This document shows, piece after piece, positions 26,801 through 36,904 of a stretch of 64,000 bases of DNA. How positions within the stretch are numbered: the stretch's first letter is position 1; the number at the start of each line of letters is the position of its first letter. The translations under genes and the position numbers were made by a program. The stretch spans positions 1 through 64,000 of the forward strand of contig JAHQIW010003823.1 of the NCBI GenBank assembly GCA_019055375.1, read 5' to 3'. The notes beneath the pieces were generated by a model. That model saw nothing but the letters and a program-made list of their open reading frames with translations, made no database searches and had not been told where the DNA came from. Source of the DNA: Parelaphostrongylus tenuis (lineage: Eukaryota > Nematoda > Chromadorea > Rhabditida > Metastrongylidae).

Positions 26801-29800
26801 CTAGCATTCGATGATTTTCGTTTTTTTTTTTCTTGAACGTCGTAGAATACTTGTTAAGCACGCCTCAACTGCAATCTCGAGGATAATCCAGTCGTGGAGT
26901 TCCACAGGGCATTGTTGTCAACTCGTGGAGATTGATAGAGAAAGAGGAGGGGGAGGACTGTCCCGGGCGGTAACGAGCATCACAACCACGTGGTCACAGC
27001 TCTCCATGTAAAGAGGATGAATTAGATTTCTGTCTAGTTCAGATTGTACAGTACACGAAATGAAAACAACTTTCAATCTAGTTCTAATGAGTTGAGGGAG
27101 ACAAATAGCAAATGTGTTTGTTGTTCCTTAAAAATATATGGGGAGTTACCATTAACTAAAAGAAGTGGTCGTGAAGATAATCTAAATACGCCAAATGAAG
27201 ATAGCTTGGTTCAAATGGCTCTTGCTCATATCTAATCAGTCTTTCTCGAAGAAACGATAAATGCAAATAATGTATTAGGTTATTTCTTGACGTTTAAATG
27301 CTCAATGGCAACGCTTATTGGTTTATGGTAAGTTTATCTGGAATGAAATCTTTGAACAACTTCATTAAAAATGTTTTTGTCCGTTGAACTTACTTTCTTC
27401 GCTTCTTAGATATGACATAGATCAATTAAAAAACTTAGTAGCAATTCATTCTGAGCAAGGTGCTCTGGCACTGATTTTGTATAGTATTAACTAAAATTCT
27501 TAGGTATGTAACCAGTACAATGCTGAAGGGTGGATGCGATTTTGGTCCCAGGGCTGTATCAACCAGACTATTAGGAGGTGCAGAGTTTTTGAATTAATTT
27601 TTCTATGATTAATAATTCGAGAACAATGTTCAATAAAACTTTGAAAGCTCACATTTCTAATAAAACTCTGGATGTGAGCGTAATAGAATGTTTTAAGCCA
27701 TTCAGAGGCATGGTATGATATCTGTAGTAGTAAATGTACATTTCGCCTTTCTCGCAAGCCTCTTCAATGCCACATGCTATGCGGCTGCTCATCCCTACTA
27801 CTACTAGGATTTATCGCATTTCAATCCACGTCAAGTGAAATGATCGCCTGATGTTACTTTCTTTCGGATTAATTGATTATCGATTGAATGACTTACGGAT
27901 GTTCTGGAGTGTATATATCAACACTTTCCAATCAAATCTTTTGATACTGCGCTTGAAAATCCGATATGGTCCGACAGAATGTTGAAGATGCCGTACCGAA
28001 ACCTTTGAGAGGCATGAAAATTCTATCAGACTAGACCGAATTTTTGAGCGAGGTCTCAAAAAAGTTGATTGAAAGATTTAGATTTGAATGATCCATGCAC
28101 TGAGGGGGGGGGGGGGAGAAAATTGGGTTCCTTCATCTACAAGACGAAAAGCTTGTTCATAGAACCCAACTAAGGTAAATTAGTCTTTATGACAACTCAG
28201 CATAAATGTCAATGATTACAGTAGGAGTTGTTGAAACAGAAGTTGAATCTAGTCCGCATACCGTCAAGTTTTTCAAGATTTTAAGATTTTTACCCCTATG
28301 TTTTCTTAGAATTTTTTGTGGTAGAATTGAGAAGAGGACTTATAACGCAGCGGTGGAAAATGTCCCGCAACAGACCCGAGCAAGTTGGTTTGATTCCGCT
28401 TAGTAAAAACCTGTCAGGAAAGTCAGAGAAAAACGTTGAATCTATACGCTCGTAGTCCCCTCGAATCATTACACATGCCAAATATGTAGTCCGTCATGTC
28501 TGCGATGCTGATTAGGCTTAAATGAATGGCTACATGTTTTATCCATTTTGGGAATGTTATTATATCAGATATTTCTCTATCTCATCTTGCCTCATTCAAC
28601 GCTACCAAGACACGTAAGAATTTTGAAGTACTCCGTACAATTACCCTGCTCAGCTTCAAAGGTGTTTCTTTTTGTTCTACGAACCTTCGCATAGATCCTA
28701 TAAAGGGCTTTATTATGGCATTACTGGCGAATCCTTCTAGAGAAAAGCCTACATGTAAACCCGTTACCCTACTGTGTGTTGAAGGGATTTGGAGGAAAGA
28801 TCACATATCAAACGTCTTATCTAAGTGTTTTTCATCAGAGGTTTGACCATATTTGCACTTACATTTAAAATAAAAAAATGACAAAGCTGTTCAAGAACAA
28901 GCTATTTCAGGAACATGGTGGGTTTTTACGTTAGTGATCATCAGTGCCTATACGGCAAATCTCGCTGCAGTGCTTACCGTATCCCGGCCTTTCATACCGG
29001 TCAAGAACATCGACGACTTGGCCAATCAGAGCGTTATTTCGTACGGTACAATAAAAGGTGGTAGTACAATGCAGTTTTTCCAGGTATGTTAGGTGTCAGG
29101 CAGATCAGACACTAGGATTATCGCGTGTTGCCTTTGAATCTTTTGAGATGAACGGTGTAACATTGAAAAAATTTATGATTCGAATTCGAGATTACTAGAG
29201 ATTTTCAGCAACGCAACTTATTCAGGAGTCGAAAATCAGTTCACATGTGAAGATGTGGGAATATATGAAGAATCGCGATGTGTTTGTTCATGACAACAGA
29301 CAAGGCGTTGAAATGGCGCTAAAGTAATGCAATATTGGGAAAATATAATATTTATCATTTGATCCACGTGACATCTTGATAAACTGCAATATCTTTCTTT
29401 ATTCCTCAATCGAAGTCGTTTTACTATTTAGTCAAAATTACGCTTATCTTATGGAGTCCACTTCTCTCGAGTTTGAGATATCACAGAATTGCAACCTTAC
29501 CCAGATTGGAGGAGTGTTAGGCTCTAAGGGTTACAGCATAGCACTGGAAAAAAGTGAGTTTAATGCCGATCAATTTTTCTCATTGGAAAGGAATTCATCG
29601 TTTGTTGGCACATTCTAATAACAGATGCATTTTTTCAGAATCCGATTGGACCGACCGAATATCACGTCAAATATTACTCTACCAAAAAAGAGGAATCATT
29701 GAGATGAAGAAGGAAAAGTGGTGGAGGAGCAAGTGAGTGATTAGATTTACACTAACGTCATTTGAGCATCTTTATAATCCGGTATGAAAAACACAAAGGT

Positions 29801-31071
29801 CTGGAAGTATGGTTAACGAGTAAGCGAACCCTATTGAGTCGTGTTATGTGAAGTTCCGGGGTGTCAATTGCTAAAGCCTTTGCATCAAAAACCTATACGA
29901 ATTGATTTTTCGACATTCAAGCTAGAAGAAGTTCGTCAGTGCCACCACATGAGTGAAGGAACCAAGCGTAAAAACGTTTGGAATTGAACAACTTGAACTC
30001 TACACACTTTGCTCCATTCGTAGCATCGTAGAAGAGATTGAACTCTGTGTATACTATGGGTTACTTTGAGAACTGCGTGCCTAAACGCATAGATATTCCA
30101 CAGATTGTTGTTGAAAAAACAAGGTGCCGTTTAAGAAAGTTGTACTCAAGTGTCCTGTTGTGTAAGCATGTCCAAATCAATGATTCAGAGGAGCCACCTG
30201 CACCGGAACAAGTTCAGCTGTCAAACAGCAAAGATTTTCATTAAGTATACATAACGTTGCCGGTTTGTTCATTATTCTTGGCGCAGGGCTTATATTTGGC
30301 ATTTTGACGGTCGTCGTTGAGCTGTTCATCAGATGCAGACAGATTGCCGAGAAGGAAAATGTAAGCGTTAGAATTTTTCAAATGAAGGAAAATTTTAGCT
30401 GTTCTAACATTTTCATAGACAGTTGTTGTGCTTTGCAAATTAGTGAGGAAAGAAAAACGCAGTTTGGTCAGTCTCTTCGTGTTGCACCATGCAAACGACT
30501 CCATTCGCAGTATCGTAGAGGTGACTGGATCCATAATTGACTGTATAGTAACCCATAGAGCCTGTTTTTTTTTTCATTTTCAATTCTCTCAGAAAAGTTT
30601 GGTACGGACTTTCGATTCTGAAAGGTTGAAATGCTTGGCTTGGCTGCAGCGCGGATTGAATCAATAACAATGTTTTTACTGTAGAATACCTCTAACAGAA
30701 CTCGCGTGGCGCAGTGGTCAGAGGTGACCTGCAATACACACGCGATCGCCGGTTCGAGTCGGTGTTCCAGGGTCACCAAACCATTCATTCCTCCAAAGTC
30801 TGCTAACGATGCTTGATGGAGTTCGATGCATGGCGCATACCTCAGAGATTGATTAACGCCGGGAGCTTTTTTTTTCCTCCAAGTAGTTTAACCTACATTA
30901 ATTCTCATTATGTGGAAGTTCTAGACTTCGTTGTGGACTGAATTCGTCAACGAGCTCCGATATGCCGTCAATCTCAACAAGATCGAAAATCATCGATCAC
31001 GACAGAAGAGTAGCAAGGAGAATAATAGCGTCGGGTCACGAACCGTTCCACAAACTAAACACGGACATTGA
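8878..31071 (+). CDS. Ionotropic glutamate receptor, non-NMDA (GLR family), 24 exons
   Basis: Ligand-gated cation channel subunit of the neuronal plasma membrane. Exons (phases agree throughout): 8878-9050, 11802-11893, 12020-12079, 15098-15197, 15287-15390, 15977-16030, 16236-16442, 17771-17845, 19198-19293, 19379-19486, 23685-23810, 23905-24010, 24285-24385, 24899-25003, 25464-25548, 26417-26576, 27504-27577, 28911-29083, 29226-29323, 29432-29553, 29639-29732, 30124-30161 (tentative), 30218-30360, 30925-31071. Amino-terminal domain: FFIGAVL to [14 protein letters not shown]1: GFWKP, ERPYVM, DGKYG and APLTV..R with the glutamate-binding Arg. M1, then pore TMLKGGCD, M3 [13 protein letters not shown]2 GGST and YAYLMEST (ligand Ser/Thr and Glu kept), KWW, M4 [17 protein letters not shown], tail [14 protein letters not shown]. 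Odd points: Lys at the Q/R site, TAG at 16401-16403, no AG before 24285. About 880 residues, the usual length. The subtype is not certain. Confidence 0.93.
9420..9715. repeat. Family A element, decayed copy in a receptor intron
   Basis: CCCTCGATTGCTCTTGGCT and the inverted pair ATTTCGAATGCT..ACGTTCAAATTTCA / AAATTTGAGCGT..AAACACTCGAAAT match family A ends. The ribozyme arm is not recognisable. Confidence 0.5.
10930..11520. repeat. Family B element(s), decayed, in receptor intron
   Basis: Repeated units around AGTCTGATAGAATGTTTCA (11127), CATACCAGACCTCTTCGAAGG (11178) and AGCATATGTAACAATAC (11070) match family B. The block near 11405-11465 is a degenerate hammerhead-arm relic whose core is lost. 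The copy appears rearranged into a palindrome around 11110-11300. Confidence 0.5.
12190..12350 (+). repeat. SINE-1, decayed 5' part
   Basis: GGCCATTGGTTCGATCTGACGCC (B box), CCCATCATACCTCCGG and TATCTGGGAGGGTAATAG parallel the SINE-1 consensus seen at 35843. It lies in the intron after 12079. Confidence 0.45.
13680..13915 (+). repeat. SINE-1, 5'-truncated
   Basis: Only the body is present: GGTCTCAGACTTGTCCGGG, GATATGCATTCAATCACCTC, AACGAAGTTAAAGATTGAAG and ATTGATCAACGCCAAGAG. It is close to the tail of the copy at 35843. Confidence 0.7.
14620..14710 (+). repeat. Short dispersed repeat, pair with 20985-21095
   Basis: GCAAGACATT..TATGAA.. and GAAATTAGCATTTCT.AAGCTAT recur with similar spacing at 20991-21085, in another receptor intron. 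The family is not named; only these two copies were noticed. Confidence 0.4.
18760..18905 (+). repeat. Two degenerate tandem units of about 70 bp
   Basis: ATACAGAATCTTACTCTCCA..CTTGCCCCTCATTACAC is followed by ATACAAAATCTTGCTCTCCA..CTTGCTCCTCATTCTAC. It lies inside a receptor intron. A similar loose duplication (GTAGC.GATTAG.GTT..) precedes it at 18410-18620. Confidence 0.45.
20640..20825 (-). repeat. SINE-1 copy, minus strand
   Basis: Read in reverse, CTCATGTGGCGCAGTGGTTAAG (A box) and ATGGTTCGATCGCGCGCTC (B box) begin the element, followed by ATGGCTCGTCAAGCTATCC. It is truncated at about 185 bases. Confidence 0.75.
21310..21425 (+). repeat. SINE-2 fragment, plus strand
   Basis: GAGATTGCAAGGAGACATGC, CGACCAGTATTCTACATCG and AACGAATCAAATGCC..ACAGGGATC are the inverse of the SINE-2 copies at 26770, 49765 and 51605. 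Only the 3' part is kept. Confidence 0.6.
22513..23401. mobile_element. Inverted-repeat element, family R, copy 3 (889 bp)
   Basis: It starts GGTTCTTTTTGATTAGGA and ends in the inverse TCCTAATCAGAAAGAACC. Arms of about 140 bases mirror each other (GAAAACCTATCTCATTCAGTG at 22549 against the inverse near 23350; CGCCGATTTTCCAAAACA at 22629 against 23265-23285). It sits in the large intron 19487-23684 and has no coding capacity. Confidence 0.75.
25671..25975 (+). repeat. SINE-1, near full length
   Basis: The A box is at about 25677-25688 (TGGCGCAGTGGT) and the B box at 25721-25731 (GGTTCGATCTC), with the full body and the terminal block ATTGATCAACGCCGAGAGC. GTGAAATT occurs on both sides and may be the target duplication. 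It lies in the intron after the M1-start exon. Confidence 0.85.
26130..26310 (+). repeat. SINE-1, strongly decayed
   Basis: GGTTTCACACCTGTTCGAGG, GCAGCACTAATTTGATACAGC and AGGGATTGATCAATACC keep the order of the SINE-1 body. It directly precedes an AT microsatellite. Confidence 0.4.
26318..26362. repeat. (AT)n microsatellite
   Basis: About 45 bases of alternating AT with one CATAT interruption, 55 bases upstream of an exon acceptor. Confidence 0.9.
26770..27010 (-). repeat. SINE-2 copy, minus strand
   Basis: The tRNA-like head is at the right end on the minus strand: reading inward from 27010, GTGACCACGTGGTTGTGATG then CGGGACAG. The body shows AGTACTTCTAGCATTCGATG, CGTCGTAGAATAC and GCAATCTCGAGGATAA in the same order as 51605-51870. 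Confidence 0.65.
27675..28040. repeat. Family B element, decayed
   Basis: The ends TAATAGAATGTTTTAAGCC and GAAAATTCTATCAGACTA mirror each other. The minus strand at 27735-27795 keeps a hammerhead-arm skeleton (GAGGCTTGCGAGAAAGGCGAAA) without an intact CUGANGA. Confidence 0.5.
28103..28118 (+). repeat. G homopolymer run
   Basis: About 13 G residues in a row, inside a receptor intron; a likely site of length error. Confidence 0.9.
30702..30875 (+). repeat. SINE-1, internally deleted, in last receptor intron
   Basis: GTGGCGCAGTGGTCAGAGGTG and GCCGGTTCGAGTCGGTGTTCC are the A and B boxes; the middle of the body is missing and the tail ATTGATTAACGCCGGGAGC is present. It lies between the M4 exon and the C-tail exon. 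Confidence 0.75.
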
Positions 31072-31264
31072 ACATTACCTAGAGAAAGAAATTAATGGAT
31101 TTTATGTATGTGCCGTTCATTTATGACCTGAAGAAATATAAAAACTATCTTGCATCTGTGTATTTTTATGTGGTGCTTTCCTGATTTGAAATATTCCGTG
31201 AAGACTTCTAAAGTAACAGCACTCTAATATGTAAATGTGTCCACTTTCATATGACTCACATTAT

Positions 31265-31270
31265 AATAAA
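31265..31270 (+). promoter_or_regulatory. Candidate polyadenylation signal of the receptor
   Basis: AATAAA lies 194 bases after the receptor stop codon (31069-31071); it is the first exact match downstream. Confidence 0.4.
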
Positions 31271-31639
31271 CTAGTTTTTAACACAAGCAAGGGGATGATA
31301 TCTAGAATAAGACTGAAGCAGAACTGAAAGCCGAGATGGCCAGATTGAGAGTTTGGTACTCTGCAATTAATAAAAGCGTAATTATTCTAAATTCCAATAC
31401 TTGAAATAAAAGACCCAATTGATCGGTGACAAAAACCCTAGGAATACAAAACTGAAACCGGCAACAACAATCTATATACAAAACCATAAATCCACTCTAT
31501 AGTCGACTCAACCTAACCACGTTGAGGACTCTTGATTCTCGTTTGGTAATACACTTGGACCTTTACAATTTAGAAAGAAGAACCAAAAGCGCAATGACTA
31601 GAGCTATTACAGGTGATTTAATGACAGATGAAACATGAC

Positions 31640-32230
31640 GAATAGTAATGAAAAAACGGTTCGTGGGCCGTCAGAATTGAGTTCAACCCTTTCGGAAAGG
31701 CGTGTGTCCAAAATGATGCAGATTATTTGGAAGCCGTTGTCGTAGGATAACTTCTTCCTCAGACTTCATTGACTATATGAAAGCTCAGATCACGATGATT
31801 TTAGAAAACTGGCTTGACCTTGAAATAAGCTTTTTTAATGAACTGAAGCAGTGGAAATAAAATTATGTTTCGCACATAATCTGCTGTGCTCAACAGAGCT
31901 CTTTGAGTGACTTTTTGCAAAATTTTTCGCAATCATTCGATAGCTTAAATCTCAAAGATTTTTACGCTTCAATTGTACTCGAGATGGTCTTTACATGGCG
32001 TGGCAAGAGTAAAAAGAAGATTGCGTCTCACACTCGGAGTTATGCTTGCATATGCGAGTTATATATGAATGAAAACAAAAAAAGATTTTAGAGAAAATCA
32101 TACAAAGTTGGACTAACGCAAAAGCCTTAAAGTTTTTTTTCAAAACAGAAAAAATTCTAAATTAAATAACGAAACTCGGGCGTGATTTGCGAATCGTTCT
32201 ACGCGATCGATCAACTGCAGTCCCCAAAGG
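31640..32230. repeat. Family R element, decayed
   Basis: CCCTTTCGGAAAGGCGTG, AACAGAGCTCTTTGAGTGAC and CGATAGCTTAAATCTCAAAG echo copy 1 (690-715, 280-330) in mixed orientation. The ends are not clear. Confidence 0.4.
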
Positions 32231-32399
32231 GTTAACGCAGTAAAATATGTGGACTTTTATGGCTCGAAAAGTGCTAGATCTCAGTGATTGTGGCTACAAC
32301 TTCAAAATCGAATCTGTCTTCAAGTGACTGTCGTTAAATTGAACCGATTTAGATTTGATCTTTGTATTAATAGTGATTATCTGCTTAAATGATATCTAA

Positions 32400-32545
32400 C
32401 AGGGGGCTGTGACAGAGCAGTCAGCGGTATAGGCCAGCAGGACTCAGCATTGAAAATAACACGCAGTGCTCAGAATTGTCTACGAGGATGAATGAGAGGA
32501 AACGAATCGAATGCTGAAAGTGCTGGGATTTGTACAATAAAAAGA
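32400..32545 (+). repeat. SINE-2 fragment, plus strand
   Basis: CAGAATTGTCTACGAGGATG and AACGAATCGAATGCTGAAAG followed by TGCTGGGATT match the SINE-2 3' end in reverse of most copies here. Confidence 0.5.
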
Positions 32546-32943
32546 GCGACGGTGATGTAGAATAAATAAATATATCATATTTTTGTCTTAAAGGTTTCTC
32601 TAAGATCATTCTCGAATTTCCCTAGGCCTGATAATTACTTTTAGCTATGTATGTAGTTTACTATGGGCATTTATGCAGCCAAGACACGTGTACTGCACTG
32701 TATAAGTGCCCATAACAGAGGGAATGCATGGCTGAAAAATAATTATCACAAATCATAGTTTGATACAAAATTGATGGTGGTTCATGCATTAATGAAATAT
32801 GCCGCTTGATATTGCAATAAATTCTTAGATAAATTTGGCAGGTTATATATCATTTCGATGCGCATTTCTCGCTCTAGATTTTGTTGCTGATAATGTCTCA
32901 CTTGTTCTTTGAATTATATTTATTCCAAACTATGAAACGGATG

Positions 32944-33985
32944 CTGGTTGGTGCAAAAGTAATGGCGATTCGAAACAGTGAGTTCAAACTTGGTAGTAAG
33001 GCAGAAAGAACTCGTTATATCAGCAATCGATTTTGCCCAGGAACTGACAAACGAAGGATGAAGTGGTAGTTCAAGAAGTTTCGTGAAGGAGATGAAAGAT
33101 TTAAAGATGAATAACATAGTAGCCGGCCATGGGAATTTGACGATCATCAATTGATCACTGAAGCTGGTCCTCTTGAGACTAGACGAGATGTTCCAGAGAA
33201 TCTCAGCGTCGATCATTCCACGATCGTTCGCAATTTGAAGGAAATTGGGAGGGTGAAAAGTTTGGTTCAGAAGTAATGACGATTTATCTATACCTATTGA
33301 TGTAGAGTGATGTGGAAAATTTCCGCGTCAGGCTGGACTCGAACCTACGTCTCACTCTATCCGGAAGCGCGTGCTCTAACCCGTTGCACCCTACTTGCTA
33401 CTCGGGCCAGAACGTTGACGGTTGGCGCGGCTCACAGGTAGATGCGTTGTAGCGTAGAAAGAGTGATGTGCAAATTGGGCGTCAGGAGTGCATCGGGTTA
33501 GAGCACGCGCTACCGGATAGAGTGAGATATGAATTCGAATCCCGCAAGACGCGGAAGTTATACACATCACTCTACATCGATGGGAATATTTGGAAGTTCA
33601 TACCACCGCTGGAAGAGATTAACTAAACCGACAGCCACACGAGCACAATGAACGCTTCAAAAGTTGGACGAATTGTGTGACAAACTTTTGCTTCATCTTT
33701 CATAATCGCCAAACTTCGTGCCCACCAACTACCACTTCTTCCAACATTTCGACAACTCTTTGCACGGAAAACGTTTCTAATCAGAGCAGAAGACGCTTTT
33801 CAAGAATCTGTCAAATCTCGAGGCATCGATTCCTATGCTACAAGATTAAACAAGCTATATTTATCGTTGGCAAAAATTCTTTGACTGTAATGGTCCAGTT
33901 TTGATTAATAAGGACGTGTTTGAGCCTAATTATAATCAAGTGAAACTCGACGGTCTGAACCGTCAGTACTTTTGCATCAACCTAG
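32944..33985 (+). pseudogene. Mariner transposon, dead, with nested foldback element
   Basis: The ends are CTGGTTGGTGCAAAAGTAAT and the inverse ACTTTTGCATCAACCTAG, next to TA on the right (TG on the left), the form of the Hsmar1/MADE1 terminal repeat. Transposase pieces are readable across frames and stops: WWFKKFREGDERFKDE, then LETRRDVPENLSVDHSTIVR, a gap, then PTNYHFFQHFDNSLHGKRF and a C-terminal DCNG block. The central part with the first two catalytic aspartates is deleted and several stops interrupt the frame. A family F element (33283-33590) sits inside the coding region. The similarity is to the SETMAR-type mariner group; no function is expected. Confidence 0.85.
33283..33590. mobile_element. 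Foldback element, family F, with tRNA-like arms
   Basis: The left arm runs GATGTAGAGTGATGTG.AAA, then a reversed tRNA-like segment (GGACTCGAACCTACG, GCGCGTGCTCTAACCC). The right arm is its inverse: GGGTTAGAGCACGCGCTACC, GAATTCGAATCCCGC, CACATCACTCTACATC. The arms are about 105 bases each. The element could fold into one long hairpin with an A-box/B-box unit in each arm. It is inserted in the mariner at 32944. Confidence 0.75.
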
Positions 33986-34663
33986 TATCCATAAAGTTAA
34001 AAATATATTTATGCAAACTGGTCAATACCAATTTCTACAAGATATATAAAATCGGCAAAAATTTCATTTACCGCTTTTTTAGCGATATTGTGATGCTATA
34101 ACTATATATCGAGGAACACTGAGTGATATACGGAATCCAAAACCTCAAGCAGGAGTTAGCCCCACGTTATCATCGAATAGGAGCGCGCGTGACTACTAGT
34201 TTGTAATATCTATCAATTTTCTTGCAGCAGAATAGATTGGCCAGTGAGAGACAAATTATTGCCTGTGGATAGTCATCATCCAATCAGCAACCATTCTGTA
34301 TGAAATACATCGACGAGTGACATTAGCTCATTTGATTGTTGCTCAAAACGAATTGGCTTTATATGAATACGAAGACCACCATCACAAGAACAAATAAGTG
34401 CGGACGACTGACTTGGATCATGGCCGCTCTCAAGGAGGCGATAACATTGTTAGGACACATGAATAGACCTCTTGTGATGACCTTCTGTGGTATAGACAAA
34501 GAAAGTTAATGTTAAGCCTATTATTTGATACTTTTACTGAATATGCAGTAAATAAACCATTTGTTTTCCGTCCATGAGTTATAGATAATTCAGTGACTCA
34601 AATTCACACTTACGTACTCAAAACGCAATTATGTCAGACTTTTCCAATATTTTTCACAAACAG

Positions 34664-34766
34664 CCAGTCAAAACTGAACAAGCTGGGATCGCACACAGAG
34701 ACCTCTGCTCCAGCTGACCCGACAGATTTCCCAGGAGGGGAGTACAGAGACTTTTCTACCGGATAG
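34664..34766 (+). CDS. Possible orphan terminal exon, product unknown
   Basis: After the acceptor TTTTCACAAACAG the frame reads 33 residues (QSKLNKLGSHTETSAPADPT..) ending GGEYRDFSTG and TAG. The composition (Ser/Thr/Pro, acidic) looks coding, but no matching upstream exon was found and the family is not recognised. It could be chance. Confidence 0.2.
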
Positions 34767-35651
34767 TCTAAATGTAACCTTGATATGCGGCTCTTAAGAT
34801 GTGATTATTTATAATAGAATACACGTTTCTTGCAGATAACGTCGATCGTATCAATGGATTTGCAAGAAGCATACATCAAGTAACCTCACCAGAAATCCGC
34901 CCAATTTGAGACAAAGCCAACAACTTGAGATAACTATACGTTTATAGAGTCAACGATTGTTTCCTTGTTTTCCATTTAGTTTACATTACTTTCATATGTC
35001 ATTGTCCATGTAAAGCTCTCTGACTTCCACAGTACTCTGAAATTTTTCACTTATTTGCTTTCTCATGTCTGTAGTTTACCTCCTCTATATTCGTTTTGTA
35101 AAGTAGATTTCAACTATTAGTTTACCGTTTTGAATTCAAAAATTTCCTTGGATGAGGGCTATCACGTTCTTCTAAGCTTCTACTTGACGTAGTATAGTCC
35201 AACTTTGGATTATGAACTTTTGCGACATCATTACTTTCAGTTGTACAATTCGTACAAGCTAGTGGATCCACCTGATCAAATCTTGCACACTGGTTTCGGT
35301 TTGGTATTTAATTTCTGTGTGTACATGAATTACTACATCGATGTTGTTATTTATGTTAAAATTATTGATACGAAGGCTTAATTATCCATGCTGGAGCTGT
35401 ACAATTCATACATTCCATTCAACTGAACACAGTGGTCTCCGCAGAGATCGTCAATTTGTATGGTATTCGTGCTAATATTTTCGAAATTACCTATCACATT
35501 ATCAACTTTCTGCACCTCAAAACAAGAAAATGTTAATTGTAAAAGTTCACAGATACCACCAAGCGATAGACAAAGTTTTTGAGCTCTGTCAAATTCTTAC
35601 CTCTCAAATAGTCTAGCTATTTAGAAGCTAGAAGCTATTATCCGATTGTTA
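34767..35651. other. Intergenic, nothing recognised
   Basis: AT-rich sequence without supported genes or known repeats. Confidence 0.5.
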
Positions 35652-36262
35652 ACATATTTTAAGTCTTTCAAAAGGCCAGTCATGGCTTTTATAAAGCGCT
35701 AGACGTACGTTTCGGCCTTTCAGCCTCCAGTAGCACGGTGCCTCTCGGTACAATCAACTCCATGTAAGGGAATATATCCTTTACAGTGTAAATGATTCGG
35801 CGTCGATTTCCTGATATTTTGGAGTATATCACCTTATAAGGAGCGCATGTAGCACAGTGGTTAGAGGTGCCCTGCGTAGCACACGAAGTCAATGGTTCGA
35901 TCTCGCGCGCATGGCTCACCAAGCCATCCACCCCTCCGGGGTCGGCAAATTGGTACCAGACAGGTCTCAGACTTGTCTGGGAGGATAAGCAGCACTGACT
36001 CGGTTCAGCGGGAGGCCTCCGCGAGTCATTGTAAAGGCCACATATGCATTCAATCACCTCAAACGAAGTTAAAAATTGAAGTCGAATGCATGGGGCATCA
36101 CTCAGGGATTGATCAATGCCGAGAGCTTTATCCTTATTTTTATCACCTTATAAGGATTGAGTAAACCGAAAGGCACCGTGCTATTGCTGACAGGCCGAAA
36201 TATACGTCTAGTCTATATAAGTGCCTTAATAGATCTCATAAAAGGTAAAATATTTCATCATT
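35652..36262. mobile_element. Family B element split by a SINE-1 insertion
   Basis: The left arm (35652-35760) and right arm (36165-36262) mirror each other: GAGGCACCGTGCTACTG on the minus strand against AAAGGCACCGTGCTATTG on the plus strand. Both go on to decayed hammerheads (GGCCGAAACGTACGTCTAGC on the minus strand; AGGCCGAAATATACGTCTAG on the plus strand). The CUGAUGA box is damaged in both. Confidence 0.65.
35843..36140 (+). mobile_element. SINE-1, full length, with 16-bp target duplication
   Basis: The perfect direct repeat TATCACCTTATAAGGA flanks the element at 35827-35842 and 36141-36156, fixing its length at 298 bases. The order is GCGCATGTAGCACAGTGGTT (A box), GGTTCGATCTC (B box), body, and the 3' end GCCGAGAGCTTTATCC with a T-rich tail. 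It is the best reference copy in the window and was inserted after the surrounding family B element. Confidence 0.92.
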
Positions 36263-36904
36263 TCATAAATCGTTTTGAACGAATTCTCAAAAGATAGTCT
36301 AACATAAAGGTTTTACAATATACGTTTTACCACCCACGAGCAATCGACTGTAGAAAGCTGCCCTTTGGGTGCTCTAATCACCTTGTGTATGCAGTGTAGT
36401 ATGACCGTCACCGATTCCTTTATATGTAGGGAAGGAATACTGTTTGCAAGAGATTGACTGAAACGAAACCACCGAGCTACTGAGGAAGCTGAAAGTCAGA
36501 AACGTATATTAAGCACTATATCAGTGCCATATCAGATTTCATGAAAGGCTTAAAATACACTATCACATTGTATATTGTTTCAAGCGAGGTCTCAAAAAGA
36601 GTCGATTATAAAGGTATTATTCACCTAATAGCAAGCTTGTGGAAATGAATGTGATAAAGTAGAAACCTAAATTACCTTCTATCGCATAGGCATGGGAAAC
36701 CGATGGATATCGCTACAAAAGTATTACTGCCACCAACTGAAGAGTGTTTCCTTTTTATTTTACAGGTACACCAATGTGTTTGAGGTTTCAACTTCATATC
36801 CTTTTGTGCTTAGAGGTAACAAAAAATTCAGTAGAGAGAAATGACTCTTGGGGAATAGTTATATACCTGGAGATACGAACGTGTCACCTTCACAAGTAGT
36901 ATAA

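Noticed and set aside
28526..28846. 106-residue open frame in a receptor intron
   Set aside because: No recognisable domain or splice logic, and it lies between two well-supported receptor exons.
30593..30667. Possible last receptor exon reading [17 protein letters not shown].. then stop
   Set aside because: It is in phase, but the exon at 30925-31071 ([15 protein letters not shown]..) fits the receptor C-tail pattern far better; it could still be an alternative last exon.
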